From Leptasterias polaris (lineage: Eukaryota; Echinodermata; Asteroidea; Forcipulatida; Asteriidae): a stretch of 64,000 bases of DNA. Position 1 is the first letter of the stretch. Every line of letters begins with the position of its first letter. Position numbers and translations under genes: made by a program. The stretch spans positions 3,906,001-3,970,000 of the forward strand of contig JAZGTN010000150.1 of NCBI GenBank assembly GCA_037783415.1, given 5' to 3'. Under the pieces are notes generated by a model, which was not told the DNA's origin, made no database searches, and was given only the letters and a program-made list of their open reading frames with translations. Below, piece by piece: positions 20,170 to 32,489 of the stretch.

Positions 20170-21220
20170 AGACTTCTCTCAAGGCGTATTGACTCGCCTC
20201 CTCTGGCTGACATACCTTTTGACAAATTCATTTAAAGCCAAATTGGCTGGAGAGATGGGCACTATTTTATTTCGATTAAAGAAGGCATCAATAATATACA
20301 ATCCGCATGAATGAGAATGTATTTTGTTCGCACGCCAAATCGATTGTCCCTCCTGGCAAAAAAAATTGTCCCAAGTTTAGTATCATTTAACTAAGGATTG
20401 TTACTTTTTTAATTTGTTTATAAGACATGTCTATTGGTTTGTAATGGATTGCATAATGTTTACATGTAAGAGAACCCGCAATTAAATTCCCATATTCATC
20501 CAGCTAGCAACGAGTCAATAACTTCCCAGCAATTATCACGTGCGATCAACCGCTATCGGAATATGGATGTTTGCAACATCAAGTTGACAGGGCAGACTGT
20601 GTTTACAGGACAGACTGAGTATATATTTATTTTTGAGTTGTGGAAATGAGTGCATTTGTACCTAAACACACACACACAAATGTTTATGGAAAGTCTCCTT
20701 CCTTGAGTTCTGATGTGCGTTTTTCGTTTAAACTCAAACTCATACAGTTTGGGTGATTTTTACGAAATGTTTAATTTGCCAATTTGCACGTTTGTTATTT
20801 CGTCGTTATTATTATTCGGTATTGCTCATCGTCACGACGGCTGTTTCGTGTCGCAATGGAAAGGCGACCTACATTGCTTTCTTATGTAATCGAATAAGCA
20901 TGGGTTGATGAGAAGCCACTATTGTTCAGTTTGTGAAATGTGAAACTGTAAAAAACATTGTAGCTTGGTTACCCAGGGGACTGAAACGGATCAATGTTGA
21001 TCAATTCTTTGTTATTGTAAACTAAATTATGAAATCTGAGTGAGAATCCTTAAAAAGGGCAGTTTGAAAGGCTCTCATTTTTTCAATTATATCTAATCCC
21101 CTAACCCCACATAATGCCTTCTTGATATATTTTTAAATTGATTGGTGTTTCTAAGGTGCTGTCATAATGCGATAAATTCTGTCTTTTTCCCCAAAGCGCT
21201 TCACTTGATTGAATGCAATC
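20170..21220. other. Unannotated region
   Basis: No gene or repeat identified; contains an (AC)n-like run at about 20670-20680 and short AT runs. Confidence 0.35.
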
Positions 21221-21224
21221 TTTA

Positions 21225-21579
21225 AGGAATAAATTTGAGCCCAATTTAATACAAGGCAGTCAATGAAGCTAGGTGGAATTCGCAGGTGTGCAGCCCCTAA
21301 GCGAGTTTGGATTACGTATGAAGACGACACAGGAGATGAATGCACTTCGTGGTGATTGTGATTCTGATTGTAATTGTGAGTGTGAAATGCCACTATTGAC
21401 AACACAATAATATACGAAATGCCTTTTTGCTGTTGACGATATGGTATATTGCTTTGTGTGCTTTTGGGAAATTCCCCGTGTATGCACAACCCCCTTGATG
21501 TTGTACAATTGCAATAATCCTGCGCATTCCCCCAGCTTCATTGACGGCCTTGCATTAAATTGGGCTCAAATTTATTCCT
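21225..21579. mobile_element. Inverted-repeat element (~58-bp arms)
   Basis: AGGAATAAATTTGAGCCCAA at 21225, continuing through CAAGGCAGTCAATGAAGCT, is inverted at 21519-21579 with a few mismatches. The ~230-bp interior has no coding motif; the two minus-strand frames here overlap each other and the arms. Probably a MITE of unknown type. Confidence 0.65.
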
Positions 21580-22070
21580 CGATCCTCCAAAATCAACCAA
21601 TAAAATGAGTTATTGTATAGAATCTCTACTGCCCTAATCGTCCAAAATGAGCCAATAGGAGTTGTGTAGGATCCCTACTGCCTCAATCCTCCCAAATCAA
21701 CCAATAAAGGCCTAATGAGTTATTGTATAGAATCCCAACTACCTCTATCGTCCCGAAAAGAGCCAATAAGAGTTATGCAGGATTCCTACTGCCTCAATCC
21801 TCCCATATCAACCATTATGGGTATATTTATAATTAGTAATAACTAGTTCCTATATAGCGCATTTTTACAATAACGTATCAATAACGTATCGATATATATA
21901 CTCCCTATACTCCCTCAATCCTCCAAAATCGTGACCGACATGAGTTATGTAGGATCCCTAAATGCCTCGATCAACATATGACTTATCTTTCCTTCAGCAT
22001 CGACCGATATGAGTTTATGTAGGGTGTCACCTAAATCCTACAAAATCAACTGATATGGGTCACTTTGCCT
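21580..22070 (+). repeat. Dimeric minisatellite, alternating ~60- and ~49-bp units
   Basis: Unit A (CCTCCAAAATCAACCAATAA ... GAGTTATTGTATAGAATC) alternates with unit B (CGTCCAAAATGAGCCAATAG ... GGATCCCTACTGCCTCAAT) at about 21580, 21639, 21688, 21749 and 21799, making a ~109-bp higher-order repeat. It degenerates after 21830, where an L2-type tail fragment (TCCTATATAGCGCATTTTTACAA) interrupts it, and it is followed by a SINE. Confidence 0.75.
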
Positions 22071-22074
22071 CTCC

Positions 22075-22471
22075 ACTTCTTATATAGCGCTTTATCACAG
22101 GGGCGTATCAAAGCGCTCAGTATTTTTTCCTGCAAGGTATGTGGAGCTACGTTTTGAAGTATGAGACCTATTCCTTTACATAGCACCATGTAATGGTTTA
22201 CAATGTGCTGTGGCACAATATGCAGCCAATCAAACCAGGAACACCGGGGCGAACCCCTACTCTTTTCGATAAGTGTACTGGGTTCTTTTACGTGCATTAC
22301 ACAACACACGGGACCAACGTCTTTACGTCCCATCCGAAGGACGAAGCAATAATGGTTAAGTGTCTTGCTTAAGGACACAGGTGTCACGACCGGGACTCGA
22401 ACCCACACTCTGCTGATCTGAAACACCAGAGCTTGGGTCCGGTGCTCTTATCCAGTCGGCCACGACACGCC
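22075..22471 (-). mobile_element. Full-length Deu-domain SINE, tail type B
   Basis: The most complete copy, about 395 bp. Minus-strand order: head with A box TGGCCGACTGG, CGGACCCAAGCTCTGGTG, B box GGTTCGAGTCCCGG, CTTAAGCAAGACACTTAACC, GGATGGGACGTAAAGAC, TGCACGTAAAAGAACCCAG, AAAGAGTAGGGGTTCGCCCC, GGTTTGATTGGCTGCATATT and the terminal AAAGCGCTATATAAG. It is the reference for the split copy at 2205-2411 and 5627-5843. Its tail resembles the L2-type LINE end at 35122-35200, suggesting that this LINE's enzyme mobilised it. Confidence 0.93.
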
Positions 22472-22479
22472 ACCAAATG

Positions 22480-23405
22480 TCAAAATGTGCAAAATTCCTT
22501 CAAAATCATCCAAATCATCCAAATGATTTCGAAGGAATTTTGAAGGTTGGGGTTTCAATCAAAGGGAAAATTCCATTAATTCTACAATGTTTAAATCTTT
22601 ACAACTTTGTCTTTATCATTAAAAAAAAAAACATTTTTGCAAAAACCAAAGTTGAGATATGTAATATTCTGACACGCAAATTCTCTGAAACATTACCGTT
22701 TTCTTAAAGAGTAAAATAACCACACTTAACCAAAAATATCAAAATAACGATCGGGGAGACTCACAGAATCGCCGAGTTATCAACACCGGGGAATTTTTCA
22801 TGGCCGACACGACTAATGTAATAGATTGCGCGCGCATTTGAACGTCAAAATGCGCGATTGGGTTTCACTATCACGTTTTAATGCAATGTACAAACCAGAG
22901 GTTTCCCAAAAATGTTCAAATTGCACGGGCTACTATAATGAAAGAGAATCTGCGTGGTATGTTACGGAAAACCACGAAGCACTTTCTTCACCACAATTAA
23001 TATGTGTCGACGTTTCTCCTCCAAATGGAATACACTTTTTACGCACCAAAAAAGTTAACTATCATTATTTTTAGTAGTTATTATTTTCAAAACGGACATT
23101 TGCAGTTGATATGATTTAACGGATAAGGTTGAGAAGAATAGATGCGAAATCGTATATTCGTGCATAGAATGTACGAACCGAAGGTGAGTGCAGTGAACGC
23201 ATGAATCTACATGGGTCTATTCTCTGACTTCAACTTAGTTCTACTGATGCATTTTGTAAAATGACTTTCATACAAGAAGGCTTACCGTTGGTATGTTTAT
23301 TTCTTGCATTATGACTGCTTCATTTAAAAATGACATTTGGTTAATTCAAAATAATCAAACTGGACTGGGCTGTTGTTGTTTTGTTTTTTGTTTTGTTTTA
23401 CATAA
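22480..23405. other. Unannotated region
   Basis: An A-rich run lies at 22620-22632. A GAAG/GTGAGT donor-like site occurs at 23175 without a convincing coding exon before it. No gene called. Confidence 0.35.
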
Positions 23406-23411
23406 TAATAA

Positions 23412-23655
23412 AAATAAGGGGTCCTATTTATCGGTAAGATACCCAAGGCGCTTGAACAGAGAGAGAAAAAAAATCAGACTGTATTTTCATTTTGTTTTAT
23501 ATTTTATGGGACCGATTTATGTGGCACCTTAAGGTACTGTGGCGAATTCAGCAGCCACGGCCATAAACACAGGGGTAAACGACTTCTCTTCGCAAAATGT
23601 GTAACTGGGTTCTTTGAAGTGCATTACTGCAGGATCGTGTATGATCCCACAATAA
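23412..23655 (-). mobile_element. Ancient, strongly diverged Deu-domain SINE
   Basis: Recognisable only by ordered remnants: CCCAAGGCGCTTGAAC (tail hairpin), AAGGTACTGTGGCGAATTCA, GCAGCCACGGCC, CACAGGGGTAAACGACTTCT, AACTGGGTTCTTTGAAGTGC and ATGATCCCAC. The head is lost. Its greater divergence indicates a much earlier insertion than the other copies. Confidence 0.7.
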
Positions 23656-23659
23656 ATTG

Positions 23660-25665
23660 AAGATTCATTGAACTCTAGATTCGTAAGGAGTATACCGTTT
23701 TACAATCCTTCAAGTATACAATATCTTCTTAAAATGTCCACAATAGTGTGACGTCATAAAAAATCATCCTCAATCAAGTGAGTCGGCTCATGTGTCATAT
23801 AAATTATTTTTGACTTCGGTCATTGTTGAAGATATGTATATAATCCAATTAAACAATGAAGTAAGCGTGTTGAAAGAAAGGTAAATCGGCAATAATGGCG
23901 TGAAGTTGGCGCTGGGGCAGCACTTTTTCGAGATCTCTCACGTCGGTATCATCTTCCATGAAACTCGAAACGTTCTTAGTTTCACACTAACTCATTGAGA
24001 TGAAAACGTGCGCTTTTATCAAGTGTTTCCGGGAGAAAACTCAGAATTGTTTTCGGGTTAGAATTAATTCTGACATTGGATTGAATTTTATTTATTATTG
24101 CTCATTTATTTTTGCATATATTCTTGTTGATTTGGGCAAAGTTAGCGGCATGTTTGGGGGGAGGATTTTTTCATGCAAAAAGAGGTGTACATGAGGTGTG
24201 GCATGATTTGAACTGTATCAATTTGGGCATACATTAAGCCCCAACAAGTTTCAAAACTGTTAAGCTTAAAATGGTGACACTCTTAAATGAAAAACTGAAT
24301 TGTTTTTAAGCATTTTCCCTCCCGGAAATTGAAATTGAAATTGTTCACAAAATGTTTCTGTAGTTGTTTTATTCAAAAATGAATAAGACTCCGTGCATTA
24401 TGGTAGAGAGATTGGTTCTGATATCAGATTCATAACTTCAGCTTTCCATATTGAATGACTGAAATGGTGAATTACCTTTAAAATATTACATTTACTTTGG
24501 GGGAAAAAATCTAATTAGAGATGACGTCAAGACACGTCAAGGATGAGGTCAACAACTGACGGAGAGACAGTGGGATGAGCTTCAATATCCAAGCCGTTTA
24601 ATCAATTCTAGTTCAGTGAACCTTTCCGGTCAGTATTGCTGAAGCAACTAATCACAGAATACAAGAATTGTCATATTGTTGCTGATAATCGGGGGGGGGG
24701 GGGGGGGGGGAATTAGTAAACTTTTATCCGAATCTTACCAAGGATAAAGTTTGTACAAAGAGAAATATCTTTGTCTGAGATGATATACAATCCGGATGAA
24801 TTGTTCACTATAAATATACTTGCTACAGAGCAAGAGAAAGTAGAAAAACATGCATAAACTTTTGTGAGAGGAATTGGCGTCTATTTCAATGAAATGCTAT
24901 GCTGTTATGGTTTTTGTAATATCAGTCGTACTTTTTAGAGCTGGACGTTGGAATCATAGTGTATAGGTCATATAACATTTAATATTTTCCTTTTTTTTAA
25001 TTATCGACTTTCATATAGTAAAGATTGACAGAACTGACTGTATACTAATCCTCTCAACGTTTCAAAATTAAACAAGTCGGGAAAAATATAAATAAAAACA
25101 ATGGTAGTCTCATACGATTTCATTGTCAAAAACCACAAAACAACTGACGGTGTTTTCGAGTTGGTCTGTTTCATTGCTTTGAAATAAAATACATTCTCAA
25201 ATGAGCCCAAATAATTAATTATTCATAAACTCTGATAGTTCCCTCGCTCGTCATTAAATCCCGGCAATAAGCATATCGTCAGAAATGTTTGTGTTTTCCA
25301 ATTCAGGAAACTTAAACCGGTATTTCACATTGAAATTTCAATGTCATCCAAAAGAACAAACTCCGGTGATTTTACGAGTCTTTTAATCATTATCTTTATC
25401 GGGTCTAGAAAACAAACAAATTCAAACAATGGTGTTTGGGTTTTTGTTCCGTTACATTTGATTGGGGTGTTATCACATTTATTGAAAAATGCATTTCCGA
25501 GGACTGAAATTCCTATTCGAGAAGACGGATTCCCGGGTGGCGACTTTAAACATTTCTTTCTCTCTCACAGTCGTAAAACTGCCGAGAAGGTCTTAAAAGG
25601 GCATGAACCTCAAGATATTACACTTGTAATGCACTATGTATTATTTTGGTTTTTATTCATGCGTG
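23660..25665. other. Mostly unannotated; poly-G tract
   Basis: An ~20-nt G homopolymer sits at 24691-24710. A segment at 24270-24480 ending AATTACCTTTAAAATA may be a remnant of the TTAAAGGTA MITE group. The 120-codon frame at 25341-25703 has no recognised motif. Confidence 0.35.
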
Positions 25666-25667
25666 AT

Positions 25668-26100
25668 ACCTACGGGGCTACATTTAGGTTCGGGCCGCAA
25701 TAAGATAATACGGGGTTGGGACTACGTTTGGGGTTCAGGTCACGTTCAGCTACGTGGGGCTAAATTAAGGTTCGGGCTACATTGGGATAATACGGGGTTG
25801 GGACTAGGCTACAATTAGGTTCGGGCCGCAATTAGATAATACAGGGTTGGGACTACGTTTACCGGTTCAGGGGTGGATTTCACAAAGAGTTAGGACTGGT
25901 CTTATCTCGAGTTAGGAGGAGTTTTGTGAAATCGATCTCAAGATCGATCTTAGCTAGGATCGATCCTATGTCTAGGACTAGTCCTAACTACTAGGACTAG
26001 TCCTAAGTTACGGACTATCCTTTGTGAAATCCACCCCAGGTCACGTTAAGCTTCATACAGCGTTGGGGCTACATTTAGGTCCTGGACTACAATTAGGCCG
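25668..26100 (+). repeat. Degenerate minisatellite around GGGCTACATTTAGGTTCGGG
   Basis: Recurring phrases GGTTCGGGCCGCAAT, AGATAATACGGGGTTGGGAC and GGGCTACATT appear three times between 25672 and 25866, and again after the inserted MITE (26040-26100). GGCTACATTTAGG is the reverse complement of the CCTAAATGTAGCC monomer of the large array at 44.5-46.5 kb. Confidence 0.6.
25871..26036. mobile_element. PIF/Harbinger-like MITE with CAG target duplication
   Basis: The 166-bp element has 17-bp perfect terminal inverted repeats, GGGTGGATTTCACAAAG, flanked on both sides by CAG (25868-25870 and 26037-26039). The neighbouring minisatellite unit keeps the unoccupied site, GGTTCAGGTCACGTT at 25733-25747, proving both the insertion and the 3-bp duplication. 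A 3-bp CWG duplication is typical of PIF/Harbinger elements. The interior is almost a second palindrome (TAGGACTAGTCCTA occurs twice near 25973-26006). The GATTTCACAAAG core recurs at 10026 and 54463. Confidence 0.85.
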
Positions 26101-26104
26101 CTTG

Positions 26105-27890
26105 TCACACCCTAGGCACCGCCCAACAGGAATGACTGCTACACCATAACTTATATAGAACCATATGAATCTTGGTTTCATGGATGAGAAATTGTAGAGA
26201 TACAAAACATGCCGATAAGCTGATTCTGAACAAACACAGTGGTGACATGTTTACAACAGGGCTACACAAGTCAATATTATTTTAGAAAGTGTACATTTGC
26301 CCATGGAATAAACCATTACATTACACTTTGCACGAATGCCAGCGCAATGTTTTCCCATCAGTGCATAGTCAGTTAAATACATTCGAATGGAATGATCGAA
26401 GCTCTTGACTGTTTTGTAAAGAAATCAAGGGCTGTCCCACACAAGCAATTTTCAGAAAGTGTAGAATGCCAATGTGAAAGCGATTAGTATAAATATTAAC
26501 AGACCAATTAGGGATAGCCTATGGCCCACAGCTGAGCACAATGTGTGAGTAGACGCCAGGGCGGTCAAGTGCACGAATTAACTTCACACTGAGGAGCTCT
26601 ATACATTAATGATTGCCCATTATGCCTATACTAATTAACCTTCGAAAAAAGACAAACAAAATGTAAGGCAACTGTTCTCCACGTTTTACCCTTTGTGAAT
26701 TCGAAAGAGTAGTTCTTATAAAAGAGAAGTCATACCATCCAGGTTTTTAAACAATAATACCCCAGATTTACCATAATAATAATGAAATTTTTAGGTATAT
26801 TTATTATCATGGATATACCAACGACGAAACAAACATCCTTTGGGAAATTCCGATCAAGCCCCGCCCGCTCTCTCTCATTCTCAATTCAATTTCTTGGGAT
26901 AATGTTACAAATGATTTACGCACATTCATCACGGCTGAAATGGAGCCATTATCTCCTTTCTGTTAATGAATGACACATTATTGTGATGGGTTTTCCTGGG
27001 TTGAAGGACCGAAGGCCATTCCATGTTTCTCTGCTATCTTGTGTTCTACTTCTAGTAAGGGAAGTTGAAACAGCTTTTACATCATCCGTAACGAAACCTA
27101 ACCGCAAACTCATCCCGAGATAAAAGTCTCCTGACCTATATAACTTAAAGGTGCCATCTCGATGAGAATGCTGGGCAAAGACTTTCGGAACGCTAGGTGG
27201 CGGTGCTTTTATACCGGGGAAAAATCAATTGTTCTGGAAAATGTACGCACGACTAAAGTTACGCAATGTATGTTGCTGCAATGTCTCCTGATGCGTGTCT
27301 TCTATTAAAGAGAAAAACTCAATGTTATTATTCTTTTAAAAATGTCTTATCTGTTAACGAAACCAGGGAATTAACACAAGTAACTATTTTATAAAGGTAG
27401 GTCTGAAGATACCTATGTAGAGAAGACGATGTAGTACAGCAGTTATAGGTGATGGGGATTGTGCCTTTGATGATATACAAGCATGGAATTTGACACACAA
27501 TCACAGTATGCCATGAGAAAGATATTTGGCTATGGGGCCAATCGCAGATTAGCTCTTTAAACAATATTTTAACTAGAATAACAAGCAGTGTCAACCATTT
27601 CGAAAGTTTTGGAAATTGCTTGTCGTTCTATCCTATGTCTGCTGAAAGTAACTTTAAAATGAGTAACGCACGCTTAGTACAGTTCTGTAGAAAGAGAAGG
27701 TGAACAGGGAAATAAAGAAAGCTTTTCAGATATCGCATACGTCACAAACTGTTTCTGGTTACAGACGCGTTTTCGCGTATAGCTCTAGGAAAATGTTTTG
27801 ATTAGTTAATTTATACGACAGAAACTTGTCACCGACAGGGTAGCCAAAACACATCCCTGAAGTCGATGGATTCAGACACGACTTTAGCGC
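26105..27890. other. Unannotated region
   Basis: Short unrelated frames only; none has a recognised motif, and I found no phase-consistent exon pair. Confidence 0.35.
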
Positions 27891-27894
27891 TGCC

Positions 27895-28190
27895 AATTTC
27901 ATTTTAATTTCATTTATTGAAGCCATGGATTATCAGAAATGCGAACTTAATCACTATACTTTATAGCCAAAAAACCGCATGGGGAGAAGACCAGGAAGGA
28001 AGTTTAGATGTGGGAGGAAAACACTAGAGAATTATTCCAGGGAAAACCCACGCAATCAGGTAGGGACTGAAAACCCAATCCACATAGTGCCCCCGGCGGG
28101 ATCGGAACCGGGTCCCAGAGGTATAGAAGGCGAGGAAAGATACCATTACGCCAACCCGACCATCTTAACCCGACCATCTTAACCCGACGG
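27895..28190 (-). mobile_element. tRNA-headed SINE (second family)
   Basis: The minus strand reads GGTTGGCGTAATGGTATC (A box), CCTCGCCTTCTATACC, CCCGGTTCCGATCCCG (B box), CACTATGTGGATTGGGTTTT, GCGTGGGTTTTCCC, GAATAATTCTCTAGTG, TTTTCCTCCCACATC and a tail ending AATAAATGAAATTAAAATG. The same body occurs at 855-1145. The head resembles tRNA-Glu most, tentatively. Confidence 0.8.
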
Positions 28191-28194
28191 CCTT

Positions 28195-31100
28195 GCACCG
28201 GGGTCCACATTGGCAAAAGACATCACAAAGCAAACATATTTCTGAAAACCGAGATGTGTCTTCACTTCAAATGAAACAACATCATAATTCTACCTGTTTT
28301 ATTAGGGCGTACGTGTCACACACAAATTCAACTGCAGAAACCCCAGTTGAATTCCGTGCTCTTCAATCCGGTATTTAGGATCATTGTGCATGTCAAACCC
28401 AAACAAAAGAAACTCACGGAGGTGTGTGACAGAGAAAATGGGACCCCGTAATATTAACCTAATTTTCGATTTCTTTCAAAAGAGCTCTCTCTCTTGGGCC
28501 TTATTATGTAGGTCTGCCTTTTAATTGTATTAAATTAACTCTTTGTTTTTATTCGCCTGTGGTCATTATTTTTTACTTGAATTGCCCAGGTGACATGCGT
28601 GTGTATTCCCGTCAGCCTGACACCGTAATACACAGGTACGAATCCACTCCGAGGTGGAGAGAAGCAGTTACGTTAGAGTGCCTTCACAGACAGAGGTTCG
28701 ACCACTGCCCCACGAGGGAACACTCGTCGCGACGGAAAGGGAGTAATTCTGTGATACTCGACTCGAAGAGACTTCGCCTTCAAATCGGACTTTTCCGCTC
28801 GTAATATATCAGCACTCATTCCATCTGCAGTGCGTCGGACTTACCTCATCTATTATTACGCAGAATTTCTTATGTACAGACAGCTTAGCAGTAACGTGAG
28901 TCCGTGAGCTAAGACACTATTCTTAATGAATCCCATGAATATCACACCAACCCACCTGTTGTCGCATAGTGACACTGTAAAAATTCTCATTTAATCATGT
29001 TCATGTAAATCTAAAAATACTCCATCCTCTAAAACAGCCCCCTCCCCTCAAACCCAACCCCGACCCCCACCCAACCACGTCCAACCACATGGAGGCAGCA
29101 ACACATCCACGGTCCCACACTCCTCTCTCTAGAAGGTCACTCAAACCAATCTTCCTCTCCCTCTCTTCCGACCATCAACCCTCTTCATCATCTTTTTACT
29201 TCCAACTGTTAAACTCTGAACAGCGGTTTCTTCACGCCACGTCTCTCTCATGAATCGCTTTCATGTCAAGGTGTAACTCCGTAATTGGATTGCCGGAGCC
29301 GAATTAGCAGTAGCACGTGGGGAAAGTAGGCCGGGCAGGGATACTAGGGATGTCAACGCCATTTCGGTCTGACAGTTGAATTTGTTATTAATACACCTCA
29401 CGGGGGTGCCCGAAATCGAAAAGGAGACCGCCCTTTTCCCCTCGCCATAATCATTAAAGAGGGGCTCTCTCTCTTTCTCTCCCCCTTAAGAAAAGAGCCC
29501 TTGAAATACCAACAGGTCTAATGGAGATGGGGTGTTGTTGATGGTAACAACATACAACACAAAAGACGCGCATAAAAGAAAAGATCAAATTATCCAAATC
29601 ATTTGAAGGTTTTACTTGTTTCTTGGCCGTTAAAAAAAACCATGCAAATTTGTAGATAATAGTATACTATAGTACAGCAAACCTGTAAACAATCCGTTTT
29701 ATTTTGTTTTATTTTTGTTTAATATTTACTTCTTTTTCCTTGTTTTTGTTAAAAACTTATTACAATTTCAGTTTTGTCATTGATTGGGGGCTAGCTCATA
29801 ATTGTAACTTCTTTATTGCGCGGGGGTGTTATAAACAATCCGGGGGAAAATCAAGTATTGTATGAACTTGGTTTTCTCGAAAATGGCGATTTATTTTTCT
29901 CCCCTAACCTCCTCCCATCCCCGCTTGTTACCAGCCATGTATGTGAGCTTTTAAAGGTAAATTTAAATTGTCATTGTTCTTCCGCTAGCGGTGAGTCCGG
30001 ACACACCATAGTAAAAGATACCGAACACGGTGATGCATACTTAAAAAATTACTCACCATCCAAAGTGTATTACCCCCGAGGGGACGTAGACACTCCACCG
30101 GTTACATTTTGACATAAACCCATTACCCAACGGTGTTACCATCAAAACTGTTATGCTAATGATGTTACGTTTTTATTAAACAGATGCAATAAAATCAACC
30201 TAAAAGAATCTATAAATCTCACAGAAGACTTCCGACTGACTTGCCGAACAAAAATATGACACCGAGACGGTGTCTGGATTTCGTGCGTGTTGAATGAAAT
30301 TTACACGGCGTGTTGAGCTTGCCGGCAGACCGGGGTCGCAACGTGACCCTCCGTGCCGGATCTTTTGGCGTATAATAGAATGAAGGATCACGATACGCGC
30401 CAAAATTGTCAAGCAAAGACCGACATCATAAAATTATAATGCAAAGAGCATTACGGGTAGTCTGTGCCTGTGATGTTCGGTGAGATACACTCTTCCATAA
30501 AATTACGAGCATCGTTATCTACAATAAGACTGCTTTTATTACGTTCAATTTAACTTCTACATCAAACCACAAAAGCATAACAAAATATAGTAACCCATAA
30601 TATGACAATTGATTATCCAGTAAAAGACAGCGGTGCCAAAAGCGAAAAGATACTGGTAGTCATTGATACTGTTAGCATATTAAGGGTGTAATTCGTCGCT
30701 ATTCTAGTCCGTTGAGCCAAGTGGGACTTGATTGGCCGCCATGGCTGATGTCGAACAATGGAAACATGCACATTATTGTATGTGCCGCGCACAACTCCCA
30801 GCCCAATATACCTTTATCGCGGTGCGGCCATATTGATGTTGTCTCATTCAAAGCAATGTATTACCAGACCGAGGCTGGAAGGAGTCTGGTTCCTTTTTGT
30901 ACAAAGAACACTTGTATTGATTACTTTTATTGGACACAAGGAGCATGACCTGACAAATGATAATGGTGTATACCTTGAACATTATTAATGCCATTCGGCA
31001 TTCCTAATGTCCGAAGCGAAAGGTACACCGAGCAAACGGGCAAATTTCTACAAGGCAACCGTCAGCCAAGGTACGTTTAGTTTCGCAGATTGGAGAGAAA

Positions 31101-31640
31101 ATGGGAAAGGGGTTTTCACTGCAACCACGTAACGACGCTGGGACAAAGACCTTTCAGTTAAAACTGATACGAGTATAGCTCAAGATATGCAGAGAGCCAG
31201 TCATTGGCAATTGCAAAAATCATTGAGCAGAACTGCAAGTTTCTTACGTGACTCGTTCCATCTTAATAGGATTTACCATCTCGTCTCAAAAACTAAACAC
31301 AGCTTCATAGGTGCACCCTTCACACGTGTTACTGCATAAATGAAGAGGCTAATGAAGATTGAAGAAGCATATAGGTGAGACCATCTGGGCCCAAATACAC
31401 CGCTCTGATTACCGCGGAATTCTGCACTTACGGGCACCGTTCTACGGGTTACCACCGAACTGCTGCGGTTTCCGTGTAAACGAAGAATGCTTGGTAAGTG
31501 AAGTACGCACGTGCTCTCGAGCAAAACTCTGCTAAAACGTAAAATACGTTTACGTTAGTCGCGGAAATTTCTGTTGCCGTAAGTTCCGATTTGTTTTTAC
31601 TAACGGTAAGCACGTTCTATATCCAGTTCCCCCATAGTTC
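28195..31640. other. Unannotated region with a C-rich stretch
   Basis: C/A-rich sequence lies at 29030-29110. Frames at 29816-30112 and 30712-30948 have no recognised domain. No repeat family identified. Confidence 0.35.
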
Positions 31641-31649
31641 CCCGCCTAG

Positions 31650-32480
31650 ACCCCCCCCCCCCCCCCATGTTCCCCCTCTAGTTCCCCATCGGGTTCCCCC
31701 TCTAGTTCCCCATGTAGTTCCCCATCGGGTTCCCCCTCTAGTTCCCCATGTAGTTCCCCATCGGGTTCCCCCTCTAGTTCCCCCTGTAGTTCCCCATCGG
31801 GTTCCCCCTCTAGTTCCCCATGTAGTTCCCCATCGGGTTCCCCCTCTAGTCCCCCCTGTAGTTCCCCATCGGGTTCCCCCTCTAGTTCCCCATGTAGTTC
31901 CCCATCGGGTTCGCCCTCTAGTTCCCCATGTAGTTCCCCATCGGGTTCCCCCTCTAGTTCCCAATGTAGTTCCCCATCGGGTTCCCTCTCTAGTTCCCCA
32001 TGAAGTTCCCCATCGGGTTCCCCTCTAGTTCCCCATGTAGTTCCCAATCGGGTTCCTCCTCTAGTTCCCCATGTAGTTCCCCATCGGGTTCCCCCTCTAG
32101 TTCCCCTCTAGTTCCCCATCAAGTTCCACTTGTAGTTCCACTCCAGTTCCCTCTCTAGTTCCCCAACTAGTTACCCCTATATAGTTCCCCCTACAGATTC
32201 ACATCACAGTTTCCCTATTTATAGTTTCCACTGTCACCCCACCCCCCTCTAGTACACCCTCTATAGTTTCCCATTTAGTTCCCAATCAAGACCCCCTCTA
32301 GTTCCCCATCGGGTCCCCCCCCCTAGTTCCCCATCAAAAGTTCCCCCTCTAAGTTCCCCTTCTAGTTCTCCATCGGGTTTTCCCTCTATAGTTCCGCTCT
32401 AGTTCACCCTCTGAGTTCCCCCCTCTGAGTTCCCCTCTAGTTCTGCCTTTAACTCTCTCTGCCTGCCCCCCTATAATTCC
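31650..32480 (+). repeat. C-rich minisatellite: 12-bp monomers in 36-bp higher-order units
   Basis: After a poly-C run at 31651-31666, the array is built of GTTCCCCATCGG, GTTCCCCCTCTA and GTTCCCCATGTA repeated in that order, regular to about 32100 and then degenerating to about 32480. Because 12 is a multiple of 3, several frames on both strands stay open for 115-145 codons. They encode only short-period peptides and are not evidence of genes. The minus strand carries a GGGG run every 12 bases. Confidence 0.92.
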
Positions 32481-32489
32481 CACCTCTAG

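Noticed and set aside
22046..22426. 126-codon minus-strand protein
   Set aside because: Entirely within a full-length SINE; the frame is a by-product.
28559..28804. tRNA or SINE head around AGGTTCGACCACTGCCC
   Set aside because: Only a B-box-like string; no matching A box at the right distance and no second copy seen.
31591..32047. Proline/valine or glycine/threonine-rich proteins
   Set aside because: Artefact of the 12/36-bp C-rich array; both strands are open for the same reason.
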